Assembly: GCF_000337475.1 (NCBI RefSeq)
Contig: NZ_AOIT01000059.1
Coordinates: 1 to 44,442, forward strand
DNA: 44,442 nucleotides
Direction of reading: 5' to 3'
From: Natrinema limicola JCM 13563
Lineage (GTDB): Archaea > Halobacteriota > Halobacteria > Halobacteriales > Natrialbaceae
The notes below the pieces were generated by a model. The model saw only the letters and a list, made by a program, of their open reading frames with translations. It was not told where the DNA came from and searched no databases. Position 1 is the stretch's first letter. Each line of letters begins with the position of its first letter. Of the stretch, positions 24,406-33,308 are shown piece after piece. Made by a program: the position numbers and the translations under genes.

Positions 24406-24487
24406 ATACGATTTGCTGTAACTGTTTACCGGAGGGACCGCAGGACGGCTCGCGGTCCCTCCGGAAATGACGTACAGCAAACCGTAT
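24406..24487. repeat. 82-nt palindromic element, copy 1
   Basis: Two 36-nt arms (24406-24441 and 24452-24487) are reverse complements at 30 of 36 positions around a 10-nt loop (AGGACGGCTC). The 13-bp stem next to the loop (CCGGAGGGACCGC) and the 9-bp block TTTGCTGTA are perfect; the mismatches cluster between them. A related copy lies at 29662-29741. No reading frame is present inside. Confidence 0.85.
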
Positions 24488-24844
24488 CAGTCGGGTGGCC
24501 ACTCAGTCGGCGGTCACTCCGGTCTCCGGGAGTACGCTTTGCCCGTCATTTAGGTCGGTATCGCATGGATGCGATTCAGTCGCTGGGATAGGAGCGTAAG
24601 AACGGACTGGGAAGACGCTGTCAGAACCCATCGGACCGCAGCCAGGGATCGATTTGTAGTGGTCCTGGCAGTCCGAACGTCAACGGGTTGTGGGTGGCCC
24701 CCACAGCCATTAGTACGCGCGTCTCGCACGCCAGGACGGCACACGTCGCACACGTGCTACGTATCACGAACGGTTGAGTGGATGGAGATCCAGTGATTGT
24801 TTACGTTCCTGCGTTCACAACGTCGGACACAGTGCGCTACCAAG

Positions 24845-24886
24845 GCGGTTGAGGCGGAAGTCGAACTCTTGTTGGATCTCAACCGC
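24845..24886. repeat. 9-bp perfect inverted repeat
   Basis: GCGGTTGAG at 24845-24853 and CTCAACCGC at 24878-24886, spacer 24 nt. About 20 nt further on, AGAACGT (24907-24913) and ACGTTCT (24932-24938) form another. They may be a folded RNA or remnants of an element end. Confidence 0.45.
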
Positions 24887-25243
24887 GAGTAAGGACGAAC
24901 CGTCTTAGAACGTGACTGCCGCGGTTTTATGACGTTCTCAGTGGTGCTCGCGTCAGTGCCAGAGGCTGGCTTCCCAATGCATGAGACGTCAGATAGCGGT
25001 CAAGCAATTACCGTCGTCGCCGAGCCCTCGCCTCGTTCCCGTCCAGGTCAAAACAGGAAACCCGTGAGCGGCCGATCGAAATCCGACAGCTGTCACCGAT
25101 GGAAGGGCAACGGTGGCTGTCCTTGTACCGTTTCAAACTCACGTCCCCTGTCTCGAGCCGAACACTGTCCATACTCGCCTACATAAACTGCATGTCGATA
25201 TACGAAGTTTCCAAGATGCCGACAGCAAAACACGGGAAGAGCG

Positions 25244-26833
25244 TCAGGCCTCATCGTCGTCGACCATCGACGTATCATCCGTCGGTTCCCTCGTGTCCTG
25301 CCCCCATCGGTCGGCCGGTTGCTGGTGCTTTCGTATCCGAAGTCGCTCCTGCAGTTGCTCCTCGATAGCGGCCTGTACCTCGAGTCCCCGGTCGGCGTCG
25401 ACGTCGTGGGCCGTCGCGGCCCGGCCGAAAAACGAGGCGGAACTGGCGGTGTCAGCCGTCACGCTGGCAAGGTGTCGGCGACGCTGGAAGATCGTCGCCT
25501 CGTGGAGGACGGCCTGGACCCTGTAATGGGGGACGACCTTCGTCGTTCGCCGCCAGACACCCGTCCGCGAGAGGAAGTACCGATCACCGACGCGGAAGCC
25601 GCGATTCGTCCATTTGAGATGGGCGGCGACGGGAACGACCGCGACGAGGATGGCGGCGACGTACCAGCGCTCGAGCGGCGTGTATCGCGCGGCGACGTAC
25701 GCACCGGCAACGAGGGCGGCAACGACCAGCAGGTAGCGAACCATGTACCGCTCTCGAGCGCGTTGGGGCGGCGACTCGAGATCGATCGGGCCGAAGGGCT
25801 CGATCGCGCGTGCGAGCGCAGCGACGCGATCGGTATCGGCAAGCGGGATCGCGGATTCGGTTCCGCGGGAGCCCGATTGGCCGGGGGCGTAGCCGGCCGT
25901 CTCGACGCTCAAGGCGGCGTAGCCGAACCAGCGGAAGGGGATCGCCTCCGAGATCGTCAGTGCCTGAACTTTCTCGAGGGGGATCGTCCCGCTGTACCGC
26001 TGAAGGAGGCCCCGCTCGTAGTAGAGTTCGTCGCCGGCGCGGGTGAGCCGGAAGCCGTAGTAGCGGGTGAACGTGAGGGTAGCACTGATAACCCAGGCGG
26101 CGAGAACGAAGAGGAAGAGGCCCCACGCGAGCGCGAAGACACCGGTTGCTGGGCCCGGGAGCCCCTCGACACGACCGGTAGGGATCAGCGTGGCGGGATC
26201 GAACCCGCTGGCAAACGAGAGCGCGATCCCACCCAACACGCTCGCGCCAGGATCGATGGTGAAAACGCTCAGGATCGCGAGTTCGCGAGAGGTAATCTCG
26301 AAGAGGAGCGCTTCGTCGTCGGCCGCGGCTGCCGGGGATTCGCCAGTGGATTCCGTCTCTGCCAGCGAGTCTTCGTCCTCTGCCTCGACGTCGGTGCGTG
26401 CGCCCTGTCGGAGCTGGCGTCTGAGGCGACGGGCCTCGGCCTCGGAGACGTACCGAAGGCTGACCTCAGTCTCGCCGCCGCCGGCGGTTTCGATGTGGAC
26501 GGCGGCGATGCCGAGGAGTCGGTTGACCACGTTCTGTCTGATGTCGACGTTCTGGATGCGGCCTAACGGGAGTTCACGGGTACGACGCGAGAGCACCCCG
26601 GAGGTAACGTCGAACGTGTCCGCGGTGAGTTCGTATCTGAATCGCTGGTAGTAGGCGAACTCGTAGACGATCCCCGTGAGGATCCCGACGACGACGAGAC
26701 CGAGGATCGACAGCAGATCCATCCCGTTGCCGCCGGGCGAGACGACGACGCCGATGAGGAAAAAGACGAAGCCGGTGTTGAGGCTGCGCGAGAGCGATCG
26801 AACGGCGACCGACGCGGGGTGGAGTTTCTTCAT
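25244..26833 (-). CDS. YdbT-like membrane protein with three bacterial PH domains (copy A)
   Basis: A 529-residue membrane protein. Three bPH2 domains can be seen, each after a hydrophobic segment: about residues 72-150 ([36 protein letters not shown]), about 268-350 ([23 protein letters not shown]) and about 415-510 ([28 protein letters not shown]). An acidic linker of about 40 residues lies between the first and second. This is the YdbT arrangement of a YdbS-YdbT pair. The biochemical role of the family is not established; envelope or stress functions are suggested for bacteria. Its ATG overlaps the YdbS-like stop by 4 nt (ATGA), showing translational coupling. Confidence 0.87.
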   Translation of the reverse strand: MKKLHPASVAVRSLSRSLNTGFVFFLIGVVVSPGGNGMDLLSILGLVVVGILTGIVYEFAYYQRFRYELTADTFDVTSGVLSRRTRELPLGRIQNVDIRQNVVNRLLGIAAVHIETAGGGETEVSLRYVSEAEARRLRRQLRQGARTDVEAEDEDSLAETESTGESPAAAADDEALLFEITSRELAILSVFTIDPGASVLGGIALSFASGFDPATLIPTGRVEGLPGPATGVFALAWGLFLFVLAAWVISATLTFTRYYGFRLTRAGDELYYERGLLQRYSGTIPLEKVQALTISEAIPFRWFGYAALSVETAGYAPGQSGSRGTESAIPLADTDRVAALARAIEPFGPIDLESPPQRARERYMVRYLLVVAALVAGAYVAARYTPLERWYVAAILVAVVPVAAHLKWTNRGFRVGDRYFLSRTGVWRRTTKVVPHYRVQAVLHEATIFQRRRHLASVTADTASSASFFGRAATAHDVDADRGLEVQAAIEEQLQERLRIRKHQQPADRWGQDTREPTDDTSMVDDDEA

Positions 26834-27318
26834 ACCGCGTCCTCACCCTCGCTCTCGATCGCGAGTCGGCGAAGCGATTCCTGTAGCGCCTCGGCGCGTG
26901 CCGGCGTCAAGCCGGGGATCGCGACATCCGAACTCCGCGAACCGGCCGTGTAGACGACAACCGTCGCAAGGCCGACCGTTCGCTCGAGCGGCGAACGCCG
27001 GGAGTCGACGTGCTGGACGCGAACGAAGGGGACGACCGTCTTGGTTCGCGTAAAGACGCCCCGGCGGATGTACAGGTCGTCGTCCCGAAGCTCGAACCGC
27101 CAGACGCCGTACCGCCGCCAGGCGATGGCGATTCGAACGATCGCGAGCACGACGGCGAGTCCCGCGGCGGACGGGACGAGGGGCACTGGCGCGGCGTCCG
27201 CGATCTCTATCCGGGAGAGAGCGATCGCGCCGCCGATCAAGAGTCCGCCGAGAATCGCGGCTCGCACAACTGCGAGCACGAGCCAGACGATCCGAACGCG
27301 CGGCGTGAGCCGTTCCAT
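26830..27318 (-). CDS. YdbS-like membrane PH-domain protein (copy A)
   Basis: A 162-residue protein with two N-terminal transmembrane helices (about residues 10-35 and 42-62) followed by one bPH2 domain ([50 protein letters not shown]). The ATG at 27318 is preferred; the in-frame start at 27375 adds a polar stretch before the first helix. It is the first gene of a two-gene operon with the YdbT-like gene. A paralogous pair lies at 31177-33226 in the same order. Confidence 0.87.
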   Translation of the reverse strand: MERLTPRVRIVWLVLAVVRAAILGGLLIGGAIALSRIEIADAAPVPLVPSAAGLAVVLAIVRIAIAWRRYGVWRFELRDDDLYIRRGVFTRTKTVVPFVRVQHVDSRRSPLERTVGLATVVVYTAGSRSSDVAIPGLTPARAEALQESLRRLAIESEGEDAV

Positions 27319-27501
27319 ACGTGTCGTGACGGAACTGACTCGATTAAAGGGTGGGAAAGCGGCGGTCGTTCGCATCGCATGAGAGAGCCGGTTTGAGCGG
27401 TCGTCTTCGGCGTAGCCTCGAGCAACCGAAAGAAGGTGACTCGTCGCCGACGAGAGTCCTATCGCTCGGATACGAGATTACAGAACACGACGGGGATCGG
27501 G

Positions 27502-27735
27502 TCAGTGGGTCGTTGTTCGAACGTCTTCGACGCGATAGAGGTCTTCCTGTAGGCCGTCGCCGTCACACTCGTCGTTCGGGCACTCGTAGTGCCAGCCATC
27601 CTGGGTGGCATCCCCCTCTCGGAATCGATCCCCACATACCTGACAGAAGAGTTGTCCCTTTTTGCACGTATCGCGGTGTAACTCGAGGGCGAGCTCGGTC
27701 TGGAACGACTGGTTGCAGTTACGACAGGTGTGCAT
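27502..27735 (-). CDS. Small two-zinc-finger protein
   Basis: A 77-residue protein. Residues 1-24 (MHTCRNCNQSFQTELALELHRDTC) form a C2HC-type finger similar to eukaryotic C2H2 fingers. Residues 30-57 (FCQVCGDRF then CPNDECDGDG) give a four-cysteine zinc site. Such proteins are common in haloarchaea and may bind nucleic acid or protein; no role can be named. ATG 27735 is chosen so that the finger begins directly; the in-frame codon at 27762 adds nine residues. Confidence 0.8.
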   Translation of the reverse strand: MHTCRNCNQSFQTELALELHRDTCKKGQLFCQVCGDRFREGDATQDGWHYECPNDECDGDGLQEDLYRVEDVRTTTH

Positions 27736-28035
27736 ATTTCGTCTGACGTGAGCATCCGCCAAAACTGCTTGGGTTCTTTTATTCCGCTAGATTCGGGCGT
27801 GATTCGGCGTCACTGCCCCGATTTGGGATCGATAGCCAGGCAAAAAAGAACGGTTGAAATTCGTGTTTACTCGACTTCGGATTGTTCATTTGCTGGTAGA
27901 TCGACCATCTCGTGTTCTGTGTGGGCGCGTGTCATTATCGAGTGTCGAAATAGTGGTAGTTAGAGTCACGGGACTGAGTTAAACCGGCGATGGTCTCCCT
28001 GATTGATTTCTGTCTGGCGATACAACCGATCGGTA
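27736..28035. other. 300-nt divergent intergenic region
   Basis: Lies between the zinc-finger gene (minus) and the CNNM/CBS gene (plus). It is AT-richer than its surroundings, with AAAAAAG at 27842-27848, TTTTATT at 27777-27783 and GATACAACC at 28019-28027. These are candidate promoter elements. No small gene stands out. Confidence 0.45.
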
Positions 28036-29112
28036 ATGAACTCGCTCGTCATCGGTGGGCGGCTGATCGCAGGGCTCTTGCTCATCCTGGCGAATGCCTT
28101 CTTCGTCGCGATCGAGTTCGCCTTGACCCGTGCCCGACAGTTCGACAAGGAGGAGTTCGTCGGCGACACACCCGCACTCGAGCGGGCCTGGGAGATGACC
28201 GACAACCTCGAGCTCTACCTCACCACGTGCCAGGTCGGCATTACGGCCTCGAGTATCGCCGTTGGGATCGTCGCAGAGCCGGCGCTGGCCGCGATCTTCG
28301 AGCCGCTGTTCGTGAACACGCCGCTGGCTGCGATCGGCAGCGGGGCGATCATCGCCTTCCTCATCATCAACCTCGTTCACCTGACCCACGGCGAGCAAAC
28401 GCCGACATATCTCGGCGTCGAGCGCTCGCGGCTGGTCTGTCGGTACGGCGCGACACCGCTGTACTGGTTCCACTGGCTCATTTCGCCGATCATCACCCTC
28501 GGCGACGGCATCGCGAAGCTCACCCTCAAGCTCTTCGGGGTCGAGATGACCGGCGCGTGGCTCGAGACCGAGGAGGACGTCATCGAGTCCCGGGCCGACC
28601 TCCGGAACAAACTCGGTTCGGTCCTCGAGGAGGGCGAACTCCCGGAGGAACGCCGCGAAGAAGTGATGAACGCGTTTCAGATCGGCGAACAGCCGATCAG
28701 CGAACTGATGGTACCGCCCGAGGAGATCGTCGCGCTCTCGACGGCGGACGATCCTGAGCAGAACTTCCGGAAGATGGAGGAGCGCCCGCAGACGCGGTAT
28801 CCGCTGGTCGGCGACGAGCCAACCGACTTCCGCGGGATCGTCTATACGCCGGTCCTCGTCAGACACCGCGAGGAACTGGCGGGCGGCGACATCGACTTCG
28901 AGAAACTCGCGGCACCGCCGATGACACTCTCCCCTGACGCGGACGTCAGCGACGCGGTCGATCAGTTCCAGACGGAGAATCAAGAACTGGCGCTGGTGAT
29001 CGAGGATGGTGCCGTCGTCGGGTTGGTGACTGTGACCGACCTGCTCGAGGCGGTGATGGGCGATATCGAGGACCCGCTCGATCAGGCAGCGCTCGACCCG
29101 GTCGATCGCTGA
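28036..29112 (+). CDS. CNNM/CorC-type membrane protein (DUF21 plus CBS pair)
   Basis: A 358-residue protein of the CNNM / hemolysin C (CorC, YfjD) family, members of which are linked to Mg2+ export or divalent-ion balance. Residues 1-175 are the DUF21 transmembrane domain (ANAFFVAIEFALTRAR, TCQVGITASSIAVGIVAEPAL, HLTHGEQTPTYLGVERS). Residues about 215-345 form a CBS pair (ISELMVPPEEIVALST and ALVIEDGAVVGLVTVTDLLEAVMGDIED) that usually senses ATP-Mg. The C-terminal CorC-HlyC domain of some members is absent. ATG 28036 gives the proper first helix. Confidence 0.9.
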   Translation: MNSLVIGGRLIAGLLLILANAFFVAIEFALTRARQFDKEEFVGDTPALERAWEMTDNLELYLTTCQVGITASSIAVGIVAEPALAAIFEPLFVNTPLAAIGSGAIIAFLIINLVHLTHGEQTPTYLGVERSRLVCRYGATPLYWFHWLISPIITLGDGIAKLTLKLFGVEMTGAWLETEEDVIESRADLRNKLGSVLEEGELPEERREEVMNAFQIGEQPISELMVPPEEIVALSTADDPEQNFRKMEERPQTRYPLVGDEPTDFRGIVYTPVLVRHREELAGGDIDFEKLAAPPMTLSPDADVSDAVDQFQTENQELALVIEDGAVVGLVTVTDLLEAVMGDIEDPLDQAALDPVDR

Positions 29113-29151
29113 TCGCCCGACACACAGACGCCGGCTTCTGCGCGCGCTCGC

Positions 29152-29156
29152 TTTTT
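29152..29156 (+). terminator. T-run after the CNNM gene
   Basis: Five T about 40 nt past the stop, just before the universal stress protein gene. It is a possible terminator, or an upstream element of the next gene. Confidence 0.3.
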
Positions 29157-29175
29157 GCTGCTCGCAGTCGACCCA

Positions 29176-29613
29176 GTGACCGTGTACGATCACGTTCTAG
29201 TGCCGACCGACGGCAGCGACTCGAGCACGGCGGCGGTCGACGAAGCCGTCGCGATCGCCGACGAGGAGGCGGCGACGGTCCACTTTCTCCACGGTATCGA
29301 CGAGGGGACGGAGATGTCCGCGGGCGCGTCGGGGATGATCGCGCCGCAGGTCACGGAAACGCTCGAGGAGGAAGCCGAATCAGCCCTCGGCGATGCCGAA
29401 AGGCGGGCCGAGGCTGCCGGCGTGACCTCCAACCGGACGATTCGCGAGGGCGATCCCCACGAGGTGATCGCGGCCTACTGCGACGATACGGACGCCGACC
29501 TCGTCGTCATGGGTGCGAGCGGCCGCTCAGGATTAAAAGAACGCCTCCTCGGGAGCACAACCGACCGCGTCGTACGGACGGTCGAGACGTCGATGCTGAT
29601 CGCACGATCCTAA
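29176..29613 (+). CDS. Universal stress protein (UspA family)
   Basis: A 145-residue single-domain universal stress protein. The start strand MTVYDHVLVPTDGSDSSTAAV and the ATP-binding block VMGASGRSGLKERLLGSTTDRVV (about residues 112-134, G-2x-G-9x-G-S/T) are both complete, so it should bind ATP. GTG 29176 is chosen because it gives the family N-terminus; a TTG at 29155 adds seven hydrophobic residues and a GTG at 29182 removes two. It is convergent with fumC, with a palindromic element between them. Confidence 0.9.
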   Translation: MTVYDHVLVPTDGSDSSTAAVDEAVAIADEEAATVHFLHGIDEGTEMSAGASGMIAPQVTETLEEEAESALGDAERRAEAAGVTSNRTIREGDPHEVIAAYCDDTDADLVVMGASGRSGLKERLLGSTTDRVVRTVETSMLIARS

Positions 29614-29661
29614 ACGCATCACTCACCGGTCAGCCGAGACGAAAAATCACATTCGGTCGTC

Positions 29662-29741
29662 GTATGGGCTACTGTGGGTCAGTTCCGGTGGGCCCGCCGG
29701 ACGGTCGCGGTCCCATCGGAACACGTGACAGTAGACCGTAT
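29662..29741. repeat. 80-nt palindromic element, copy 2
   Basis: Arms 29662-29697 (36 nt) and 29707-29741 (35 nt) fold around a 9-nt loop (CGGACGGTC). It is the same element type as 24406-24487: same arm length, loop core GGACGG, stem TTCCG...GGG.CCGC, and the shared 13-bp end ACCGTATCAGTCG. The right end reaches the fumC stop codon (29741-29743). It lies between the convergent uspA-type and fumC genes. Confidence 0.8.
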
Positions 29742-31156
29742 CAGTCGTCCTGGCCGAGAATGCCGCGCTCGGTCATCTTGCGGGGGTCGAGGACCTCGTC
29801 GGCTTCGTCCTCGTCGAGGTAGCCCTTCTCTAAGACGACCTCACGGACCGTCTTGTCTTCCTTGAGTGCGGTCTTGGCGACCTCGCTTGCCTTGTCGTAG
29901 CCGATGTGGACGTTCAGCGAGGTGGCCATCGCCATCGACTCTTCGACGCGCTCTGCACAGTACTCCTCGTTGGCCTCGAGTTTCCGGACGAACCGGTCGC
30001 CAAAGACCTGGCTCGCGTTCGAGATGAGTTCGGCCGACTCGAGGAAGTTGTGCGCAAGGACGGGCTTGTAGAGGTTGAGGTCGATCTGGCCCTCAGCAGC
30101 GCCGGCGGAGACGGCGGCGTCGTTGCCGACGACCTGCTTGTGGACCTGATTGACGGCCTCGGCGACGACCGGGTTGATCTTGCCGGGCATGATCGAGGAG
30201 CCGGGCTGGTTCTCTGGCTGTTCGATCTCACCGAGCCCGTTGCGCGGGCCGGAGGCGAGCAGTCGCAGGTCGTTGGCGATCTTGTTCAGCGAGCCCGCCA
30301 CCGTGCGGAGCGCGCCGTGGGCCTCGCTCATGGCGTCGTGGGCGGCCTGGGCCTCGAAGTGGTTGTCGGCCTCGCGGAACTGGACGCCGGTCTCCTTCGT
30401 GATGTACTCGGCCGCGCGGCCGGGGAACTCGGGGTGAGTGTTCAGACCCGTGCCGGTTGCGGTGCCGCCGAGGGCGAGTTCCGCGAGGTGGTCACGGACG
30501 TTGTCGACGCGGGCCAGGCCCTTCTCGACCTGCGTGCGGTAGCCGCCGAACTCCTGGCCGAGCGTGACCGGCGTCGCGTCCTGCAGGTGCGTACGGCCGG
30601 TCTTGACGACGTCGTCGAACTCCTCTTCTTTCTCCTCGAGCGCCTCGCGGAGCGCGTCGAGTGCGGGAATGACGTCTTTCTCGACGGCCTCGAGGGAGGC
30701 GACGTGCATCGCGGTCGGAATGACGTCGTTGCTCGACTGGCCGTAGTTGACGTGGTCGTTGGGGTGGACGACGCGGTCGCCGATCTCGCTGCCCATGAGT
30801 TCGGCGGCGCGGTTGGCGATGACCTCGTTTGCGTTCATGTTCGAGGACGTACCGGAGCCGGTCTGGAAGACGTCGACCGGGAACTGGTCGTCGTGTTCGC
30901 CGGCGATGACCTCGTCTGCAGCCTCGATGATCGCCTCGGCAACGTCGTCGTCGACCAGGCCGAGGTCGCGGTTGGCCTGTGCCGCGCCTTTCTTGACGAC
31001 GCCGAGCGCGCGGACGAACCGACGACTGAACGTGATTCCCGAGATGGGGAAGTTCTGGATCGCGCGCTGGGTCTGTGCGCCCCAGTAGGCGTCCGCTGGC
31101 ACCTGCATCTCGCCGAGACTGTCCTCCTCGATTCGGTATTCGTCTTCGTCTCCCAT
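29741..31156 (-). CDS. fumC: Class II fumarate hydratase (FumC)
   Basis: The iron-independent fumarase of the citric acid cycle, which interconverts fumarate and malate. At 471 residues it is normal for FumC. The signatures are GSGTSSNMNANEVIANRA (about residues 97-114), TGRTHLQDATPVTLGQE (about 186-202) and GSSIMPGKINPV (about 316-327), the superfamily signature with the catalytic Ser loop. Aspartase is the main alternative in this superfamily, but the residue pattern fits fumarase. The ATG at 31156 begins MGDEDEYRIEEDSLG. The stop codon touches a palindromic element. Confidence 0.95.
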   Translation of the reverse strand: MGDEDEYRIEEDSLGEMQVPADAYWGAQTQRAIQNFPISGITFSRRFVRALGVVKKGAAQANRDLGLVDDDVAEAIIEAADEVIAGEHDDQFPVDVFQTGSGTSSNMNANEVIANRAAELMGSEIGDRVVHPNDHVNYGQSSNDVIPTAMHVASLEAVEKDVIPALDALREALEEKEEEFDDVVKTGRTHLQDATPVTLGQEFGGYRTQVEKGLARVDNVRDHLAELALGGTATGTGLNTHPEFPGRAAEYITKETGVQFREADNHFEAQAAHDAMSEAHGALRTVAGSLNKIANDLRLLASGPRNGLGEIEQPENQPGSSIMPGKINPVVAEAVNQVHKQVVGNDAAVSAGAAEGQIDLNLYKPVLAHNFLESAELISNASQVFGDRFVRKLEANEEYCAERVEESMAMATSLNVHIGYDKASEVAKTALKEDKTVREVVLEKGYLDEDEADEVLDPRKMTERGILGQDD

Positions 31157-31176
31157 ACGCGAGAACTCTCAGTCAG

Positions 31177-32775
31177 TCAGGTAAAATCCACCGAAAGCCC
31201 AGTCTCGTCCGAGCGAGCGCGCTCACGGACGGCTGACTGGAGCCGTTCCCGGCCACTGCCGTGGAGCTCGCGGGCCGTCTCGAGTTCGAGATCGGGAACT
31301 GTCGGCGTCCCCCAGGAAAACGTCCGTGAGCTAGCCGTATCGACGGCGAGTGACGCCAGTCCGAGCCGGCGCTGGAAGATCGACCGCCGCGTCGAGACCG
31401 TCTGAATCCGATAGTAGGGGATCACGATTGTTCTGCGGTTCCAGAACCCTGATCGGATCACGAGATGGTCGTCGCCGACGTGATAGCCCAGGTTGACGTA
31501 TTTGAGATGGGCAGCAATGGGTACCGCGACGAAGACGGCCGCGGCGAGATACCAGCGCTCGAGGCCCGTGACCTGTGCGAGCCCGAAGGCGACGGCGACG
31601 ACGACGGCTGCGATGAGAGAATAGCGGACGAGATACCGCCGCCGAGCCAGCGTCGGCGGCCGCTGGAACCGTGGCGTTTCGACGCCGGTGAGGTTCTCGG
31701 CGAAGCGATAGCTGCGGTCGGTCTCGGCAAGCGGGACGGCCGATTGGCTGCCGCCGCTGCTTTCGGGACCGTAGCCGGCGGTTTCGACCCAGAGGCCGGC
31801 GTAGCCGACCAACCGCTGGAGCGGGTTCTCGGTGATCGAGACTGACTGGACCTTGTCGACGGGGATCGAGCCGCTGTAGCGCTGGATCAGGCCCCGTTCG
31901 TAGACGAAGTCGTCACCCGCTCGACCGAGGCGGAACCCGTAGTAGTTCGCGACCGTGTAGATCGCACTCGCGACGTACGTCGCGACCGCCCACTGGAGCG
32001 AAGTGACCGCGACCAAGATGAGCAGCGAGCTGACCGTGGCACTGTCGAGTGACGCCGGGCCGCCGATGGGACGTGCGATCTCGAGGACGAACGCAGGAAC
32101 CAGCCCCGAGCCGGAATCGGCGCTCGTGAGGAAGATCACTAGCGCGATCGGGAAGACCGCCGCGCCCCACCGGAACGACGTCAGGGCATACACCAGCAGT
32201 TCCGTCGGCTCGAGTTCGAACAGGAGCGTCGGCCCGCGATCAGAGCGCGAGCGGTCGTGGCGTGTCGTCTCGTCGACGCCGGCGGCGGGTGCCGCGCGCT
32301 CGTCGCTGCTCGCCCCGTCTACTCGAGCGGTTTGCCGGCGGATCTCGGCGCGAAGCCGTTCGGCTTCGGCCTCGCTGACAAAGTTCAGCGTCGCCTCCGT
32401 CTCGCCGCCGCCGGCAGTCTCGAGGGAGACGACAGCGAGCCCGAAAATGCGGTACAAGACGCCCTGGGAGACGTCGACGTTCTGGATACGCCGATACGGA
32501 ATCTCGCGCGAGCGCCGGGAGAGCACACCCGAAGTAACGTCGAACGTCCGCGACGTGATCGCGTACGTGAACCGATAGTAGTACGCGATGCCGTAGCCGA
32601 CCCCGACGACGAATCCGATCGGAGAGAGCATGAAAAGCCAGTCGATGTCGACGCCGTCGAAAACCGTCGAGAGGATCATCACGGCGAAAAACGGCATCGA
32701 CAGCCCGGTGAGGCCCCGCTGGAGCGCCAGCGTCACCGCGCTGAGCGGATGCAAGCGGTTCGTCTCAGACGGCAT
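31177..32775 (-). CDS. YdbT-like membrane protein with three bacterial PH domains (copy B)
   Basis: A 532-residue paralogue of the protein at 25244-26833. The order is the same: a first bPH2 domain (about residues 74-155, [22 protein letters not shown]), an acidic linker, a second (about 270-355, VYERGLIQRYSGSIPVDKVQSV) and a third (about 425-510, VGDDHLVIRSGFWNRRTIVIPYYRIQTV), with transmembrane helices between. The two copies share blocks such as ETAGGGETE and FVSEAEAERLR but differ widely elsewhere, so the duplication is old. It overlaps the YdbS-like gene by 11 nt. Confidence 0.87.
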   Translation of the reverse strand: MPSETNRLHPLSAVTLALQRGLTGLSMPFFAVMILSTVFDGVDIDWLFMLSPIGFVVGVGYGIAYYYRFTYAITSRTFDVTSGVLSRRSREIPYRRIQNVDVSQGVLYRIFGLAVVSLETAGGGETEATLNFVSEAEAERLRAEIRRQTARVDGASSDERAAPAAGVDETTRHDRSRSDRGPTLLFELEPTELLVYALTSFRWGAAVFPIALVIFLTSADSGSGLVPAFVLEIARPIGGPASLDSATVSSLLILVAVTSLQWAVATYVASAIYTVANYYGFRLGRAGDDFVYERGLIQRYSGSIPVDKVQSVSITENPLQRLVGYAGLWVETAGYGPESSGGSQSAVPLAETDRSYRFAENLTGVETPRFQRPPTLARRRYLVRYSLIAAVVVAVAFGLAQVTGLERWYLAAAVFVAVPIAAHLKYVNLGYHVGDDHLVIRSGFWNRRTIVIPYYRIQTVSTRRSIFQRRLGLASLAVDTASSRTFSWGTPTVPDLELETARELHGSGRERLQSAVRERARSDETGLSVDFT

Positions 32776-33226
32776 CGTCGGCCTCGCTCTCGACGGCGAG
32801 TTCGCGAAGCGTATTCTGCAGCGCCCGTGCGCGATCCGGCGTCAGCCCTGGAATGCGCACGTCCGCGTTTCGGGAGCCCGCTGTGTAGACCACGACGCTC
32901 GAGAGGCCGAGGGCACGCTCGATGGGGCCAAACTGCGTGTCGACGTGCTGGACGCGGACGAACGGAACGGCGGTTTCGATGAACGTGACGACGCCACGCT
33001 CGAGGTAGAGGGCGTCGTCTTGCAGTTCGAACTGCCAGATCTGGTAGCGCCGGAGGGCATAGCCGACCCCAATGACGAGTCCGAGTACGACGACGCCACC
33101 GATCGCCGGCAGCGGAACGGAGAACTGCAACTGGTTGACGGCGACGAGGACGACGCCGAGGACGACCGCGGCGAGCGCCCCACGGGCGATCCAGAGGAGC
33201 CTGATGCGGGGATGGAGGGTTTCCAT
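32765..33226 (-). CDS. YdbS-like membrane PH-domain protein (copy B)
   Basis: A 153-residue paralogue of the protein at 26830-27318, with two transmembrane helices (about residues 10-30 and 37-57) and one bPH2 domain ([50 protein letters not shown]). Both copies end with IPGLTP-x-RA-x-ALQ. The start METLHPRIRLLW at 33226 fits copy A. The two-gene module probably acts as a complex in the membrane (inference from coupling and shared domains). Confidence 0.87.
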   Translation of the reverse strand: METLHPRIRLLWIARGALAAVVLGVVLVAVNQLQFSVPLPAIGGVVVLGLVIGVGYALRRYQIWQFELQDDALYLERGVVTFIETAVPFVRVQHVDTQFGPIERALGLSSVVVYTAGSRNADVRIPGLTPDRARALQNTLRELAVESEADDAV

Positions 33227-33308
33227 AGCAGGAATATGTCACCTATCGTGGATAAAGCTACGGTTCAACGGTGGGCGCTCCGAGGGTATGCGGTCGCGAG
33301 GAGCGCCA

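Larger units (their letters stand above)
23659..25243. other. About 1.6 kb of nearly gene-free, repeat-bearing DNA
   Basis: Apart from one possible 41-residue gene (24053-24178), no frame here shows family features or convincing haloarchaeal composition. The segment holds TATA-rich sequence with short repeats next to the recombinase operon, an 82-nt palindromic element, and further inverted repeats at 24845-24886 and 24907-24938. It may be a decayed accessory insertion or contain unannotated RNAs. Confidence 0.6.

Noticed and set aside
24543..24580. Short palindrome TCGCATGGATGCGA
   Set aside because: Only six-base arms; expected by chance in a window this size.
24550..24796. Short opposing frames suggesting a transposase remnant
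   Set aside because: Neither translation shows DDE, HUH or serine recombinase residues; Arg/Thr-rich content looks random. Left as gene-free DNA.
24929..25186. An 85-codon plus-strand frame before the YdbT-like gene
   Set aside because: Composition (Ser/Pro/Arg-rich, few acidic residues) is unlike haloarchaeal proteins and there is no promoter-like element.
23659..25243. Search for a CRISPR array or tRNA attachment site near the recombinase
   Set aside because: No evenly spaced direct repeats with unique spacers, and no T-loop-like GGTTCNANNCC with matching acceptor stem was found.
27979..29193. A 404-codon minus-strand frame opposite the CNNM gene
   Set aside because: Antisense to a protein with clear DUF21 and CBS features; composition typical of a shadow.
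29906..31405. A 499-codon plus-strand frame opposite fumC
   Set aside because: Shadow of fumC; low-complexity Val/Asp/Gly translation with no family feature.
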